Positions 17,865 to 28,324 of a stretch of DNA of 64,000 nt are shown piece by piece. The notes under the pieces were generated by a model, which was not told the origin of the DNA, did no database searches, and saw only the letters and a program-made list of their open reading frames with translations. Numbering within the stretch: position 1 is the first letter of the stretch; every line of letters starts with the position of its first letter. The position numbers were made by a program, and so were the translations under genes. The DNA comes from Brevibacterium aurantiacum (GTDB taxonomy: Bacteria; Actinomycetota; Actinomycetes; Actinomycetales; Brevibacteriaceae): positions 86,675 to 150,674 of the forward strand of contig NZ_FXZB01000009.1 in assembly GCF_900169065.1 (NCBI RefSeq). Reading direction: 5' to 3'.

Positions 17865-19996
17865 AAGACATCATCCGCGAAGAGACGGATCTTGACTACC
17901 ATGCGCTCAACGCCATGCTGAACCTCTACGACCAGGATGGTCGCATCCAGTTCGAACGTGACAAACAGGCTGCCAGGCAGTACTTCCTGCAGCATGTCAA
18001 CAACAACACAGTCTTCTTCCATGACCTCAAGGAGAAGCTGGACTACCTCGTCGAGAAGGAATACTACGAGCCCGAAGTTCTCGATCAGTACTCCTTCGAC
18101 TTCATCGAGGAGCTTTCGAAGCACGCCTATTCGGCTAAGTTCCGGTTCCAGACCTTCCTCGGTGCTTTCAAGTTCTACACCTCGTACACGCTGAAGACCT
18201 TTGACGGAAAGCGCTACCTCGAACGCTTCGAAGATCGCGTCGTCATGGTCGCACTGTTCCTGGCTCGCGGCGACGAGACCCTGGCTAAGCAGCTCGTCGA
18301 CGAGATCATCCATGGTCGGTTCCAGCCGGCCACCCCGACCTTCCTCAATGCGGGAAAGAAGCAGCGCGGCGAGCTTGTCTCCTGCTTCCTGCTGCGCATC
18401 GAAGACAATATGGAGTCCATCGGCCGTTCCATCAACTCCGCTCTGCAGCTGTCCAAGCGCGGCGGCGGTGTGGCCTTCGCTCTGACCAACATCCGCGAGT
18501 CCGGTGCACCGATCAAGAAGATCGAAAACCAGTCCTCGGGTGTCATCCCCGTCATGAAGCTGCTCGAAGACTCCTTCTCCTACGCCAACCAGCTGGGTGC
18601 ACGTCAGGGTGCCGGTGCCGTGTACCTCCACGCTCACCACCCCGACATCTACAAGTTCCTCGACACCAAGCGCGAGAACGCCGATGAGAAGATCCGGATC
18701 AAGACGCTGTCCTTGGGCGTTGTCATCCCGGACATCACCTTTGAACTGGCCAAGCGCAATGAGGACATGTACCTCTTCAGCCCGTATGACGTCGAACGTG
18801 TCTACGGCATGCCCTTCTCCGACGTCAACGTGACAGAGAAGTACGAGGAGATGGTCGACAACGCGGCCATCAAGAAGAACAAGATCAATGCACGCGAGTT
18901 CTTCCAGACCTTGGCAGAGATCCAGTTCGAGTCCGGATACCCCTACGTCATGTTCGAAGACACAGTGAACAAGGCGAACCCGATCGACGGCAAGATCATC
19001 ATGTCGAACCTGTGCTCCGAGATCCTGCAGGTCTCCGAGCCCAGCAAGTACGACTCCGATCTCGGATACGACGTCGTCGGCAAGGACATCTCCTGCAACC
19101 TCGGTTCCCTCAACATCGCTCTGACGATGGACTCGACCGATTTCGGGCAGACCATCGAGACAGCGATCCGCGGACTGACCGCCGTCGCCGAGACCTCTGA
19201 CATCCAGTCGGTCCCGTCGATCGCCCGCGGCAATGACATGTCGCACGCCATCGGACTCGGCCAGATGAACCTCCACGGCTTCCTTGCCCGCGAGCACATC
19301 TACTACGGCTCGGATGAGGGACTCGACTTCACGAACATGTACTTCTACACCGTCGCCTACCACTGTGTGCGGGCGTCGATGGAGATCGCGAAGGAACGCA
19401 AGACAGCTTTCGCAGGATTCGAGCGGTCGAACTACGCGAGCGGCGAATACTTCGACAAGTACACCGACGAAGTGTGGGAACCACGCACCTCGCGTGTGGC
19501 CGAGATGTTCACCGAAGCCGGTGTGCATATCCCGACTCAGGATGATTGGCGAGAGCTCAAGGCTGCGGTTGCCGAATACGGCATCTACAACCAGAACCTG
19601 CAGGCCGTTCCGCCCACAGGATCGATCTCCTACATCAACAACTCGACGTCGTCGATCCACCCGGTGGCCTCGAAGGTCGAGATCCGCAAGGAGGGCAAGA
19701 TCGGGCGCGTGTACTACCCGGCACCCTTCATGGACAACGACAACCTCAAGTACTACCAGGATGCCTACGAGATCGGCTACGAGAAGATCATCGACACCTA
19801 CGCCGCGGCCACGAAGCACGTGGACCAGGGGCTGTCGCTGACCTTGTTCTTCATGGACACCGCTACGACTCGTGACATCAACAAGGCGCAGATCTACGCG
19901 TGGCGCAAGGGCATCAAGACCATCTACTACATCCGGTTGCGCCAGCTTGCGCTGGAGGGCACCGAGGTCGATGGCTGCGTTTCCTGCATGCTGTGA
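17834..19996 (+). CDS. nrdE: class Ib ribonucleotide reductase large subunit NrdE
   Basis: The catalytic alpha subunit, reducing NDPs to dNDPs. Conserved stretches include [55 protein letters not shown] (active-site Cys), NLGSLNIA and the C-terminal redox pair CVSCML. I place the start at GTG 17834, giving 720 residues, close to other actinobacterial NrdE; AGGA lies 11 bases upstream inside nrdI. The frame is open further upstream (to 17750), but that stretch is shadowed by nrdI. The absence of an N-terminal ATP cone fits class Ib. Confidence 0.95.
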   Translation: MRELAEDRNVEDIIREETDLDYHALNAMLNLYDQDGRIQFERDKQAARQYFLQHVNNNTVFFHDLKEKLDYLVEKEYYEPEVLDQYSFDFIEELSKHAYSAKFRFQTFLGAFKFYTSYTLKTFDGKRYLERFEDRVVMVALFLARGDETLAKQLVDEIIHGRFQPATPTFLNAGKKQRGELVSCFLLRIEDNMESIGRSINSALQLSKRGGGVAFALTNIRESGAPIKKIENQSSGVIPVMKLLEDSFSYANQLGARQGAGAVYLHAHHPDIYKFLDTKRENADEKIRIKTLSLGVVIPDITFELAKRNEDMYLFSPYDVERVYGMPFSDVNVTEKYEEMVDNAAIKKNKINAREFFQTLAEIQFESGYPYVMFEDTVNKANPIDGKIIMSNLCSEILQVSEPSKYDSDLGYDVVGKDISCNLGSLNIALTMDSTDFGQTIETAIRGLTAVAETSDIQSVPSIARGNDMSHAIGLGQMNLHGFLAREHIYYGSDEGLDFTNMYFYTVAYHCVRASMEIAKERKTAFAGFERSNYASGEYFDKYTDEVWEPRTSRVAEMFTEAGVHIPTQDDWRELKAAVAEYGIYNQNLQAVPPTGSISYINNSTSSIHPVASKVEIRKEGKIGRVYYPAPFMDNDNLKYYQDAYEIGYEKIIDTYAAATKHVDQGLSLTLFFMDTATTRDINKAQIYAWRKGIKTIYYIRLRQLALEGTEVDGCVSCML

Positions 19997-20002
19997 CCGT
20001 TG

Positions 20003-20038
20003 AGTGCTGTGGGCCGGTGCAAGCCGGCCCACAGCACT
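20003..20038 (+). terminator. 15-bp perfect hairpin between nrdE and nrdF
   Basis: AGTGCTGTGGGCCGG pairs fully with CCGGCCCACAGCACT across a 6-base loop. It lies seven bases after the nrdE stop; the following bases CTTGACC are only weakly T-rich. It may be a terminator, an attenuator that sets the nrdE:nrdF ratio, or an mRNA-stability element. Confidence 0.65.
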
Positions 20039-20043
20039 CTTGA

Positions 20044-21123
<1,080 letters not shown>

Positions 21124-21166
21124 GTCATCTTTCAGGCGCTTGAGGGACCGAGTCCTCCGAGCGTCA

Positions 21167-21207
21167 GCGGCCCATCCGAGCACACACTGCTTGGGTGGGT
21201 CGCTTTT
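21167..21207 (+). terminator. intrinsic terminator of nrdF
   Basis: GCGGCCCATCCGAGCA pairs with TGCTTGGGTGGGTCGC using a few G-T pairs around a CACAC loop, followed by TTTT. It starts 44 bases after the nrdF stop. Confidence 0.8.
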
Positions 21208-21239
21208 CTGCGTTGAGGAGTCTGCAGGCGAAACCGGTT

Positions 21240-21265
21240 CAACTCAGCTGCTCAACTCAGCTGCT
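21240..21265. repeat. 13-bp tandem repeat
   Basis: CAACTCAGCTGCT occurs twice head to tail and is followed by a degenerate third copy (CATCTCAACTG). It fills the gap between convergent nrdF and the FUSC gene. Confidence 0.7.
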
Positions 21266-21283
21266 CATCTCAACTGACTATTG

Positions 21284-22399
21284 TCAGCGAGATTCGCGTG
21301 CCTCACGTGCGGAGGCGACGTCGTCGACGATTGCCGCGATGTGCTGCATGCTCGCGATCAGCGACCCGTACAGGGCCCAGGAGCGCTCAGGGAGGCCGTC
21401 ATCGGCGGCCATGGTCACCGACAGTTCTTCGAGGCGTTTGAAGATCGGCTCAACCTCCGCATCCGGGTCGGCAATCGATCGCCCTGCGTCGCGGACGATC
21501 GACGTCCACTGCTCGCGAAAGCGAGAGTCCCATTCGCCGTCTTCATAGGACCCCTCGCGCAGAGTTCGCGTGAGATGGCGCAGATGGGAGATGCCTTCGT
21601 CCACCCGCAACAGGATATTCTCGTAGCTGGCTTCCTTCGGCGATGTCTGAGTGTCCCGAGCCTCGCCCGATGGCGTGCGCCTCCGACGCAGACGATGACG
21701 CGGATTTGCTCGTTGGCTCTCACGAGCGAACTTGACCGACTGCCATGCGGAGTTCATCTCTTCGCTCATTGACTCGGTCTCATTGAACCAGTCATCGGCG
21801 TCCGCGGTTTCCCAGCCGTCGTCCAGTTCATCTGCCATGTCGACGAGCATGTTGCCCATGCGCCGGTTGATGCTGTCGACGTACCGTGCGGCCTGCTGAT
21901 CCCGCAGCGGCGGAATCACAAGGAGGTTGACGACGATGCCGACGGCAATGCCCAGGCAGAGCTCGAGAATGCGTTCGCCGAGCAGTGGCTGTTGGCTGTC
22001 GAAGCCGCTGCCGAGGACGAATATCCCCGTCGTCGCGATCGCCACGCCCTCGTCACGTATCCACGGCAGACGCGCGGCAGCGAGACCGACTAGGAGCGCG
22101 AGAGCAAATGTCCAGATGCTCACCCCCAGGTAGTTGCCGATGAGGAAGGACAAGGCAACACCGAGAGTCGAGGCGATCGTCGACTGCGCTCCGCGAGACA
22201 GCGAGCGGTGGACTGTGGCATGGACGGTCAGCAGCGCCGCCCACGGAGCTAGGAACGGCATCTGGGAGTTCAGGACATTATCAGACAGCCACCAGGCGCC
22301 GGTGGCTGCGATCACCGTCTTGATGATCTGGAGAACGTCGGTGGCGACGTCGGGGCGTCTGGCCAGAAGCGATAGCTGGTGTCGTGAGTTCTGCTGCAA
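21284..22399 (-). CDS. FUSC/aromatic acid exporter family membrane protein
   Basis: A 371-residue protein with about six N-terminal membrane segments (AAWALLTVHATVHRSLS, FLIGNYLGVSIWTFALALLVG, LCLGIAVGIVVNLLVIPPLR) and a long cytoplasmic C-terminal helical domain of about 200 residues. The loop after the first segments and the motif VHRSLSRGAQSTIASTLGVAL are typical of FUSC/ArAE proteins, related to fusaric-acid and p-hydroxybenzoate efflux. The substrate is unknown. It stands alone and is convergent with nrdF. Confidence 0.85.
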   Translation of the reverse strand: MQQNSRHQLSLLARRPDVATDVLQIIKTVIAATGAWWLSDNVLNSQMPFLAPWAALLTVHATVHRSLSRGAQSTIASTLGVALSFLIGNYLGVSIWTFALALLVGLAAARLPWIRDEGVAIATTGIFVLGSGFDSQQPLLGERILELCLGIAVGIVVNLLVIPPLRDQQAARYVDSINRRMGNMLVDMADELDDGWETADADDWFNETESMSEEMNSAWQSVKFARESQRANPRHRLRRRRTPSGEARDTQTSPKEASYENILLRVDEGISHLRHLTRTLREGSYEDGEWDSRFREQWTSIVRDAGRSIADPDAEVEPIFKRLEELSVTMAADDGLPERSWALYGSLIASMQHIAAIVDDVASAREARESR

Positions 22400-22498
22400 A
22401 GGCCGTCCTTTCGGACAGAGTGCATGGAGGTATCACCCTACAAGGCATATATGCTATCTGATCGGCTTGGGCAAGGGGCACCGGCGGAGAATGAGAAA

Positions 22499-22538
22499 GC
22501 CCGACATTCCTGCAGGCGAAACCTGCGAAATGTCGGGC
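22499..22538 (-). terminator. hairpin downstream of the 54-residue ORF
   Basis: GCCCGACATT pairs with AATGTCGGGC and encloses a second stem GCAGG/CCTGC. On the minus strand it is followed by TTTCTC. It probably ends transcription of the small gene at 22615-22779. Confidence 0.75.
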
Positions 22539-22614
22539 AGAGGTCAGACTGTCGTGGTTCTCGCTCTGCTTAAAACCCAGCAGTGCGAAGGAAAACCTTG
22601 ACAGACGGCGGCGA

Positions 22615-22779
22615 TCAGGCCGCCAGCGGCGTGATCTCACGCAGCGATGAGCCGGTGAAAAGCACGACGCGGCCGGTATTGTCACTGATCGTGACTGTGC
22701 CGTTGCGGGTGCTGATCTTCGGATCAATCAGTCCTGCATGCTCAATGGCACGCTGGACCCACAGTGGGAACTGAGTCAT
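22615..22779 (-). CDS. 54-residue protein of unknown function
   Basis: A short frame with an excellent ribosome-binding site (GGAGGG six bases before ATG 22779) and a terminator hairpin downstream. The product begins MTQFPLWVQRAIEHAGLIDP, continues with a Thr/Asn/Gly-rich beta-like middle (ISTRNGTVTISDNTGRVVLF) and ends TGSSLREITPLAA. There is no signal peptide or membrane segment. Codon use matches the chromosome. The gene is solitary and I do not recognise the family. Confidence 0.7.
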   Translation of the reverse strand: MTQFPLWVQRAIEHAGLIDPKISTRNGTVTISDNTGRVVLFTGSSLREITPLAA

Positions 22780-23142
22780 CGTTCCCTCCTTTCTTAGCTA
22801 CTTCGTCGAAGGGCATGCATCAACGCATGTCATTCTCATTGTTTTCGTGGTGGCGACGGGGCAGTCGCCGAGGTGCCGGCCGCGAACCGCGTGAATCGGA
22901 AGCTGGCCTGCTGAAATGTCACCGTGGTGTGGGTTGATCCTTCACGGTGGGGGATCTGCGATTCGAAGTGAGACAGTGTCCGTGGCGAATCATTTGGTAT
23001 GTCGAACCTGGATCTGAACTCTCACTCGTGGGCGACGTGTCATCGTGCTCAGTGGATCAGATGGTTCAATGAAGCAGGACAACTTCGAACGCAAGACACC
23101 AGCTTAACCGCAGTGGAAACGAGAAGTCAAAACGGCTATTGA
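22780..23142. other. intergenic region
   Basis: About 360 bases that should contain the promoter of the 54-residue gene. A 47-codon frame on the plus strand (22999-23142) lacks a ribosome-binding site and is not called. No strong repeats are visible. Confidence 0.5.
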
Positions 23143-24405
23143 TCAGCGGGGAATCTTGCCTCGACGCAGCCTCACCAGGATGATGAGCGCGGTGAGCAGA
23201 AGAGCTGCCGCAACCAGCAGCATTCCGATGGGGAGCAGCGTCTCATCAGAGACGCCGAGCGTCTTCGACGAGGTTGTGGAATCAGAGGCCACTGCACCGT
23301 CGCCGGACTCCACCTGGTCGCCGACTGCTGAATTGTCATCTGCGTCGGCTCCGCCGGCATCGCTGCCGCTCTCCGAAGCGCTCGGGTCGCCACTGGGCGT
23401 CACTGTCTGGCCGACCGGGACGGTCTGCAGAGATTTGGGATCCTTCTGGGCGAAGTCCCATTCGAGGAGGTCGACCGCTGCCTGCCGGGAGTTATTGTCG
23501 ATTCCGAGCATCGTCGAGACGACACGGCGGCCATCACGTTCTGCCACCGCGATATACGCGCCCTTGGCCTGACGCGTGAACCCGTTCTTCAGCCCGAGCC
23601 CACCGTCGACCTGGCCGACGATCTTGGTATGGTTCTGAATCTCGTAGCCCTTGAACTTCTCCTTGGTATCCGGGTTCTTGCCACCCGGGAACTTGTAGGT
23701 CTCGGTGTCGATGACGCTCATCAGATAGTCGTTCTCACACACCGCCCACGCCAGTTTCATCATGTCTGCGGCAGTCATGTACTGATTCTTATCGTCGAGG
23801 CCCGAAGTGTTCGCCGCGTGAGTGTTCGTCATCCCCAGCTCTTCGGCCTTCTCGTTCATCAGCGCCACAGCCTTGTCCTGACCGCCAGCGGCTCGCCCGA
23901 GCGCATTCGCAGCATCGTTGGCACTCGACATCAGCATTGCGTGGAAGAGCAGATCCACGGTGTAGTCGTTCTTCTGCATGAGACCGACCTTGGTGCCGTC
24001 GATCTCCATGTCCTCGAACTCTGCCTCAACCTTCTGCTTCGGATCGTCGAGGACCTCGACGAGCGCCAGGGCGGTGAGGAGTTTGATCGTCGATGCGGGG
24101 GCATGCTTCTTGTCGATGTCATGCGCGACCTGGAGCTCACCAGTGTCGAGGTCTCCCACCAGCCATGACGTTCCCACCGGCGTCGGTGGCTTCGAACCGT
24201 CGCCGAGGTCGGCCGGAGACTCGTAGACCTTCGCCTGTGTCTCCTCCGGTTGGCTCAGACCGTGCGAGGTGCCGGGGGAGAGGACCAGCTGAGCCCCAAT
24301 CAGCAGCAGAGCGATGGCGGCACTGACGATGAGTCGAAGTCCTGCCCGAGGTGAACGGGGGAGGACCGCTGTACGCGTCGGAGAAGAAGGGTGGTGAGAA
24401 CGCAT
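23143..24405 (-). CDS. D-alanyl-D-alanine carboxypeptidase (S11 family, DacA-like)
   Basis: A 420-residue penicillin-binding protein that trims peptidoglycan stem peptides. The catalytic SxxK is STIK at residues 105-108, the SxN motif is SAN at 161-163, and the third motif appears as LKNGFT rather than KTG, as in several actinobacterial members. An N-terminal membrane or signal segment (LRLIVSAAIALLLIGAQLV) and a C-terminal membrane anchor (LPIGMLLVAAALLLTALIIL) with a basic end flank an extracytoplasmic domain. A Ser/Ala/Asp-rich linker lies before the anchor. No clear ribosome-binding site precedes ATG 24405. It is the last gene before the sdh operon terminator. Confidence 0.92.
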   Translation of the reverse strand: MRSHHPSSPTRTAVLPRSPRAGLRLIVSAAIALLLIGAQLVLSPGTSHGLSQPEETQAKVYESPADLGDGSKPPTPVGTSWLVGDLDTGELQVAHDIDKKHAPASTIKLLTALALVEVLDDPKQKVEAEFEDMEIDGTKVGLMQKNDYTVDLLFHAMLMSSANDAANALGRAAGGQDKAVALMNEKAEELGMTNTHAANTSGLDDKNQYMTAADMMKLAWAVCENDYLMSVIDTETYKFPGGKNPDTKEKFKGYEIQNHTKIVGQVDGGLGLKNGFTRQAKGAYIAVAERDGRRVVSTMLGIDNNSRQAAVDLLEWDFAQKDPKSLQTVPVGQTVTPSGDPSASESGSDAGGADADDNSAVGDQVESGDGAVASDSTTSSKTLGVSDETLLPIGMLLVAAALLLTALIILVRLRRGKIPR

Positions 24406-24507
24406 CGCACCAGTCTACGACCGAGGGGAACTGGGAGCTTTCAGGAAACTCGGTGCGACTGGGCACAACTTGCGCCACCCACCAACATCCACCCCAGGGA
24501 ACGCGAA

Positions 24508-24540
24508 AGGCGGCCGTGCACGAAAAGTGCACGGCCGCCT
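24508..24540 (-). terminator. intrinsic terminator of sdhCDAB
   Basis: AGGCGGCCGTGCAC pairs perfectly over 14 bp with GTGCACGGCCGCCT across a 5-base loop, with TTTCGCG after it on the minus strand, 20 bases past the sdhB stop. Confidence 0.9.
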
Positions 24541-24560
24541 CGGCGATGGTGATCGTCAGA

Positions 24561-25358
24561 TCAGAATGCGCGCTGCAGGACTGCCTGCTTCACCTCGGCG
24601 ATGGCCTTGGTGATTTCGATGCCACGAGGGCAGGCCTCGGTGCAGTTGAAGGTGGTGCGGCAGCGCCACACGCCTTCCTTGTCGTTGAGGATCTCCAGGC
24701 GCATGTCTCCGCCCTCGTCACGCGAATCGAAGATGAAACGGTGCGCGTTGACGATGGCTGCCGGTCCGAAGTACTGGCCATCGGTCCAGAACACGGGGCA
24801 CGACGAGGTGCACGCAGCGCAGAGGATGCACTTGGTGGTGTCGTCGAAGGCCTCACGCTGCTCGGCCGACTGCAGACGTTCACGCGTCGGCTCGTGACCG
24901 GAGGTGATGAGGAACGGCATGACCTCACGGTAGGACTGGAAGAAGGGCTCCATGTCGACGATGAGGTCCTTCTCCAGAGGCAGACCCTTGATCGCTTCGA
25001 CAGTGATCGTCTTGGAGGTGTCAAGATCCTTCAGCAGGGTCTTGCAGGCCAGACGGTTGCGGCCGTTGATGCGCATGGCATCGGAGCCGCAGACGCCGTG
25101 GGCACAGGAGCGACGGAAGGACAGCGAACCGTCCTCTTCCCACTTGATCTTGTGCAGGGCGTCCAGGACACGGTCGGTGCCGTACATCGTGACCTTGTAC
25201 TCCTCCCAGTGCGCCTCTTCGTCCTGTTCGGGGTCGAAGCGTGCGATCTTGAAGGTGCAGTCGAACGACGGGATCGAACCGCTGTCGCCGGCCACATGGT
25301 CGGGCAGGTCGATCTTCGAAGCCGGCTCCGGGGTTTCGGTTGAGGTATCGGTGCTCAT
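24561..25358 (-). CDS. sdhB: succinate dehydrogenase iron-sulfur subunit
   Basis: A 265-residue subunit carrying the three Fe-S clusters that pass electrons from SdhA to quinone. The [2Fe-2S] ligands are in CAHGVCGSDAMRINGRNRLAC. The [4Fe-4S] and [3Fe-4S] ligands are in CILCAACTSSCPVFW and FNCTEACPRGI. The ATG shares one base with the sdhA stop (TGATG), so the two are translationally coupled. It is last in sdhCDAB. Confidence 0.97.
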   Translation of the reverse strand: MSTDTSTETPEPASKIDLPDHVAGDSGSIPSFDCTFKIARFDPEQDEEAHWEEYKVTMYGTDRVLDALHKIKWEEDGSLSFRRSCAHGVCGSDAMRINGRNRLACKTLLKDLDTSKTITVEAIKGLPLEKDLIVDMEPFFQSYREVMPFLITSGHEPTRERLQSAEQREAFDDTTKCILCAACTSSCPVFWTDGQYFGPAAIVNAHRFIFDSRDEGGDMRLEILNDKEGVWRCRTTFNCTEACPRGIEITKAIAEVKQAVLQRAF

Positions 25359-27118
25359 CAGTACTTACGCTCCATCGGCTGGTAACGGGTGACGATGACG
25401 GGCTTCGTCTCCAGACGCATGCCCTTGATGCCGTCGGTCTCGGAATCAGGATCGAGGTAGGTCATCGTGTGGTGCATGAATCCCTCGTCGTCACGGTCCG
25501 GGAAGTCTTCTCGGAAGTGCCCACCGCGTGATTCCTTGCGGTGGATGGCGGCGACGGAGATGACCTCGGCGAGTTCGAGCAGGAAGTTCAGCTCGACGGC
25601 CTCGAGGAGGTCGAGGTTGAAGCGCTTGCCGCGATCCTGAATGCCGACGTTGTTGTAACGTTCACGCAGTTTCGCGATCTCGTCGAGCGCTTCACGCAGA
25701 GTCTCGTCCGTGCGGAAAACCTGGACGTTGGCGTCCATGAGCTCCTGCAGATCCTTGCGGATGGCGCCGATGCGTTCGGTGCCGTCTGAGGTCCGCATCT
25801 TCTCGAGCAGTGCGACGGTGTCGTTCTCGGCAGCCTCGGGCAGTTCGACGAAGTCAGCGGTCTTCGAGTATTCTGCGGCGGCGATGCCGGCGCGCTTGCC
25901 GAAGACGTTGATGTCGAGCAGCGAGTTCGTGCCCAGACGGTTCGAACCGTGCACGGACACGCAGGCAACCTCACCGGCGGCGTAGAGGCCGGGGATGACG
26001 TTGTCGTTGTCCGCGAGAACCTCGGCACCGATGTTGGTCGGAATGCCGCCCATGGCGTAGTGCGCGGTCGGGAAGACCGGCACCGGCTCCGTGTAGGGCT
26101 CCACACCGAGGTAGGTGCGAGCGAACTCGGTGATGTCGGGCAGCTTGGCATCGATGTGCGCAGGCTCGAGGTGGGTGAGGTCGAGCAGGACGTAGTCCTT
26201 GTTCGGACCGCAGCCGCGGCCCTCACGAACCTCGTTGGCCATGGAACGGGCCACGATGTCACGAGGAGCGAGGTCCTTGATCGTCGGGGCGTAGCGTTCC
26301 ATGAAGCGCTCACCGTCGGAGTTGCGCAGGATAGCGCCCTCGCCACGGGCTGCCTCGGAGAGCAGGATGCCCAGACCGGCCAGGCCGGTCGGGTGGAACT
26401 GGAAGAACTCCATGTCCTCAAGCGGGATGCCCCGGTTGTAGGCCACGGCCATGCCGTCACCGGTGAGGGTGTGGGCGTTCGAGGTGGTCTTGAAGACCTT
26501 GCCCACGCCGCCGGTTGCGAAGACGACCGACTTGGCCTGGAACAGGTGGATCTCGCCTGTAGCCAGTTCGTAGGCGACGACGCCAGCCGGACGGCGGACC
26601 CCGTCGACCTCGGTCATGGCCAGGTCGAGGACGTAGAACTCGTTGTAGAACTCGACGCCGTGCTTGACGCAGTTCTGGTACAGAGTCTGGAGGATCATGT
26701 GGCCGGTGCGGTCGGCTGCGTAGCAGGAGCGACGGACCGGGGACTTGCCGTGGTCACGGGTGTGACCGCCGAAGCGACGCTGGTCGATCTTGCCTTCTGG
26801 GGTCCTGTTGAAGGGCAGGCCCATCTTCTCGAGATCGAGAACGGCGTCGATGGCTTCCTTCGCCATCACCTCGGCGGCATCCTGGTCGACCAGGTAGTCA
26901 CCGCCCTTGACGGTGTCGAAGGTGTGCCATTCCCAGTTGTCCTCTTCCACGTTCGCCAGTGCGGCGCACATGCCGCCCTGGGCGGCACCTGTGTGCGAAC
27001 GGGTCGGGTAGAGCTTGGTCAGGACTGCGGTCCGGGCACGCTGGCCCGATTCGATCGCTGCGCGCATCCCGGCGCCACCGGCACCGACGATGACAACGTC
27101 GTATTGATGTACCTGCAT
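25358..27118 (-). CDS. sdhA: succinate dehydrogenase flavoprotein subunit
   Basis: A 586-residue FAD subunit oxidising succinate to fumarate. Visible are the dinucleotide fold VIVGAGGAGMRAAIES, the FAD-linked His region TRSHTGAAQGGMCAAL, and the substrate-binding stretches HTRDHGKSPVRRSCYA and GSNRLGTNSLLD. Length matches the family. It starts 10 bases after sdhD and is coupled to sdhB. Confidence 0.97.
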   Translation of the reverse strand: MQVHQYDVVIVGAGGAGMRAAIESGQRARTAVLTKLYPTRSHTGAAQGGMCAALANVEEDNWEWHTFDTVKGGDYLVDQDAAEVMAKEAIDAVLDLEKMGLPFNRTPEGKIDQRRFGGHTRDHGKSPVRRSCYAADRTGHMILQTLYQNCVKHGVEFYNEFYVLDLAMTEVDGVRRPAGVVAYELATGEIHLFQAKSVVFATGGVGKVFKTTSNAHTLTGDGMAVAYNRGIPLEDMEFFQFHPTGLAGLGILLSEAARGEGAILRNSDGERFMERYAPTIKDLAPRDIVARSMANEVREGRGCGPNKDYVLLDLTHLEPAHIDAKLPDITEFARTYLGVEPYTEPVPVFPTAHYAMGGIPTNIGAEVLADNDNVIPGLYAAGEVACVSVHGSNRLGTNSLLDINVFGKRAGIAAAEYSKTADFVELPEAAENDTVALLEKMRTSDGTERIGAIRKDLQELMDANVQVFRTDETLREALDEIAKLRERYNNVGIQDRGKRFNLDLLEAVELNFLLELAEVISVAAIHRKESRGGHFREDFPDRDDEGFMHHTMTYLDPDSETDGIKGMRLETKPVIVTRYQPMERKY

Positions 27119-27128
27119 GTTTCTCCTT

Positions 27129-27581
27129 CTATGCGGCCGAGCAGAACGACGCCAGCAATGCGGGGTCGGCTCCGGCCGGGCAGGGATCGAATGTGAAGAT
27201 GACGAGCGTGCCGAGCACGATGACGATGATCGAGGCGATGTAGAGGATCACCTGGAGAGCCATCCTGGTGCCGGGCTTCTCGGCATAGTCCATGATGATG
27301 GTGCGCAGACCGTTGGTGCCGTGCAGCATAGCCAGCCACAGCATCAGCAGGTCCCAGATCTGCCAGAACGGGCTGGCCCACTTGCCGGCTACGAACCCGA
27401 AGTCGATGGCCTGGACGCCTTCGCCGGCCCACAGGTTCACGAACAGGTGGCCGAAGATGAGGATGACGAGGACGACGCCCGAGATGCGCATGAACAGCCA
27501 TGCGAACATTTCGAACTTCGACCGTGTTGATTTGTGGCGCGAGTAGCCGGTGCGCGGAGCCGGGATCGATGTTGTGCTCAT
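27129..27581 (-). CDS. sdhD: succinate dehydrogenase membrane anchor subunit
   Basis: A 150-residue protein with three membrane segments (FAWLFMRISGVVLVILIFGHLF, IWDLLMLWLAMLHGTNGL, VILYIASIIVIVLGTLVIF). His residues in FGHLF and MLHGTNG are placed to bind heme b. It binds quinone with SdhC. It starts one base after the sdhC stop. Confidence 0.93.
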   Translation of the reverse strand: MSTTSIPAPRTGYSRHKSTRSKFEMFAWLFMRISGVVLVILIFGHLFVNLWAGEGVQAIDFGFVAGKWASPFWQIWDLLMLWLAMLHGTNGLRTIIMDYAEKPGTRMALQVILYIASIIVIVLGTLVIFTFDPCPAGADPALLASFCSAA

Positions 27582-27582
27582 G

Positions 27583-27960
27583 TCATCCTCCGAACGTGTG
27601 CATCAGCTGGCGGGGGATGAAGGCGATCATGATGATGAGCCATACGACGATGACTCCCCAGAACAGCTTCTTCTGATTTTTCGGTCCACTCTTCGAGAAG
27701 TCGACGAGAATGACGCGAAGACCGTTGAACGCATGGAATGCGATTGCGGCAACGAGTGCGATCTCGCCGATGGCCATGAACGGTGTCTTATACGTTCCGA
27801 TCACGGCGTTGTAGGCCTCGGGTGAGACGCGGACGAGTGCAGTATCGAGCACGTGGACCAGCAGGAAGAAGAAGATTCCGACGCCTGTGACGCGATGCGC
27901 GACCCAGGACCACATTCCTTCATTTCCTCGGTACAGAGTGCCCGTAGACGCTTTGGCCAC
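27583..27960 (-). CDS. sdhC: succinate dehydrogenase cytochrome b subunit
   Basis: A 125-residue protein with the SdhC signature MWSWVAHRVTGVGIFFFLLVHVLD, a heme-binding His in IAFHAFNGLR, and three membrane segments. It starts with GTG at 27960 with GGAGG seven bases upstream. It is first in the sdhCDAB operon. Confidence 0.94.
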   Translation of the reverse strand: MAKASTGTLYRGNEGMWSWVAHRVTGVGIFFFLLVHVLDTALVRVSPEAYNAVIGTYKTPFMAIGEIALVAAIAFHAFNGLRVILVDFSKSGPKNQKKLFWGVIVVWLIIMIAFIPRQLMHTFGG

Positions 27961-28324
27961 GGAGCATCCTCCATCTTGGATTAATCGACTGTGTACATCA
28001 AGAAACTACGCCGAACGCCGCCTGGTTGCCAGTTGAGCCACGCCTGAGCGTGGTGGATCACATTAACTTCCTGGCAGTTCCCTCATAGTCGCGATGTCCA
28101 GATACGACGATTTTCGATTACAGAACAATCATATGCCCTAAAGAATCGCTTCGCCGGGCTGACCTGGTGAGTCGGTTCCCACGCCGAGGCGGGTGCGGGC
28201 TGAACGTGGAAGTGCAGCTGATGTATCAGATGTCGAACCCAGGATCGAGAATTCCGGTTCTCCTCACCCCGACACGGCGGACAACATCGGTCAGAGCGTG
28301 ACCGAACTTTGAGACACTGATGAT
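27961..28324. promoter_or_regulatory. divergent intergenic region of sdhC and manC
   Basis: About 364 bases holding promoters for both directions. A locally AT-rich segment (28100-28145) lies in the middle. I see no clear operator, tRNA or riboswitch. Confidence 0.5.

Noticed and set aside
22999..23142. A 47-codon plus-strand frame beside the carboxypeptidase gene
   Set aside because: No ribosome-binding site, no leaderless -10, and it ends exactly against a convergent gene; kept only as non-coding.
24351..25343. A long plus-strand frame across the sdhB region
   Set aside because: It lies opposite sdhB, which carries all its Fe-S cysteines, and crosses a terminator hairpin.
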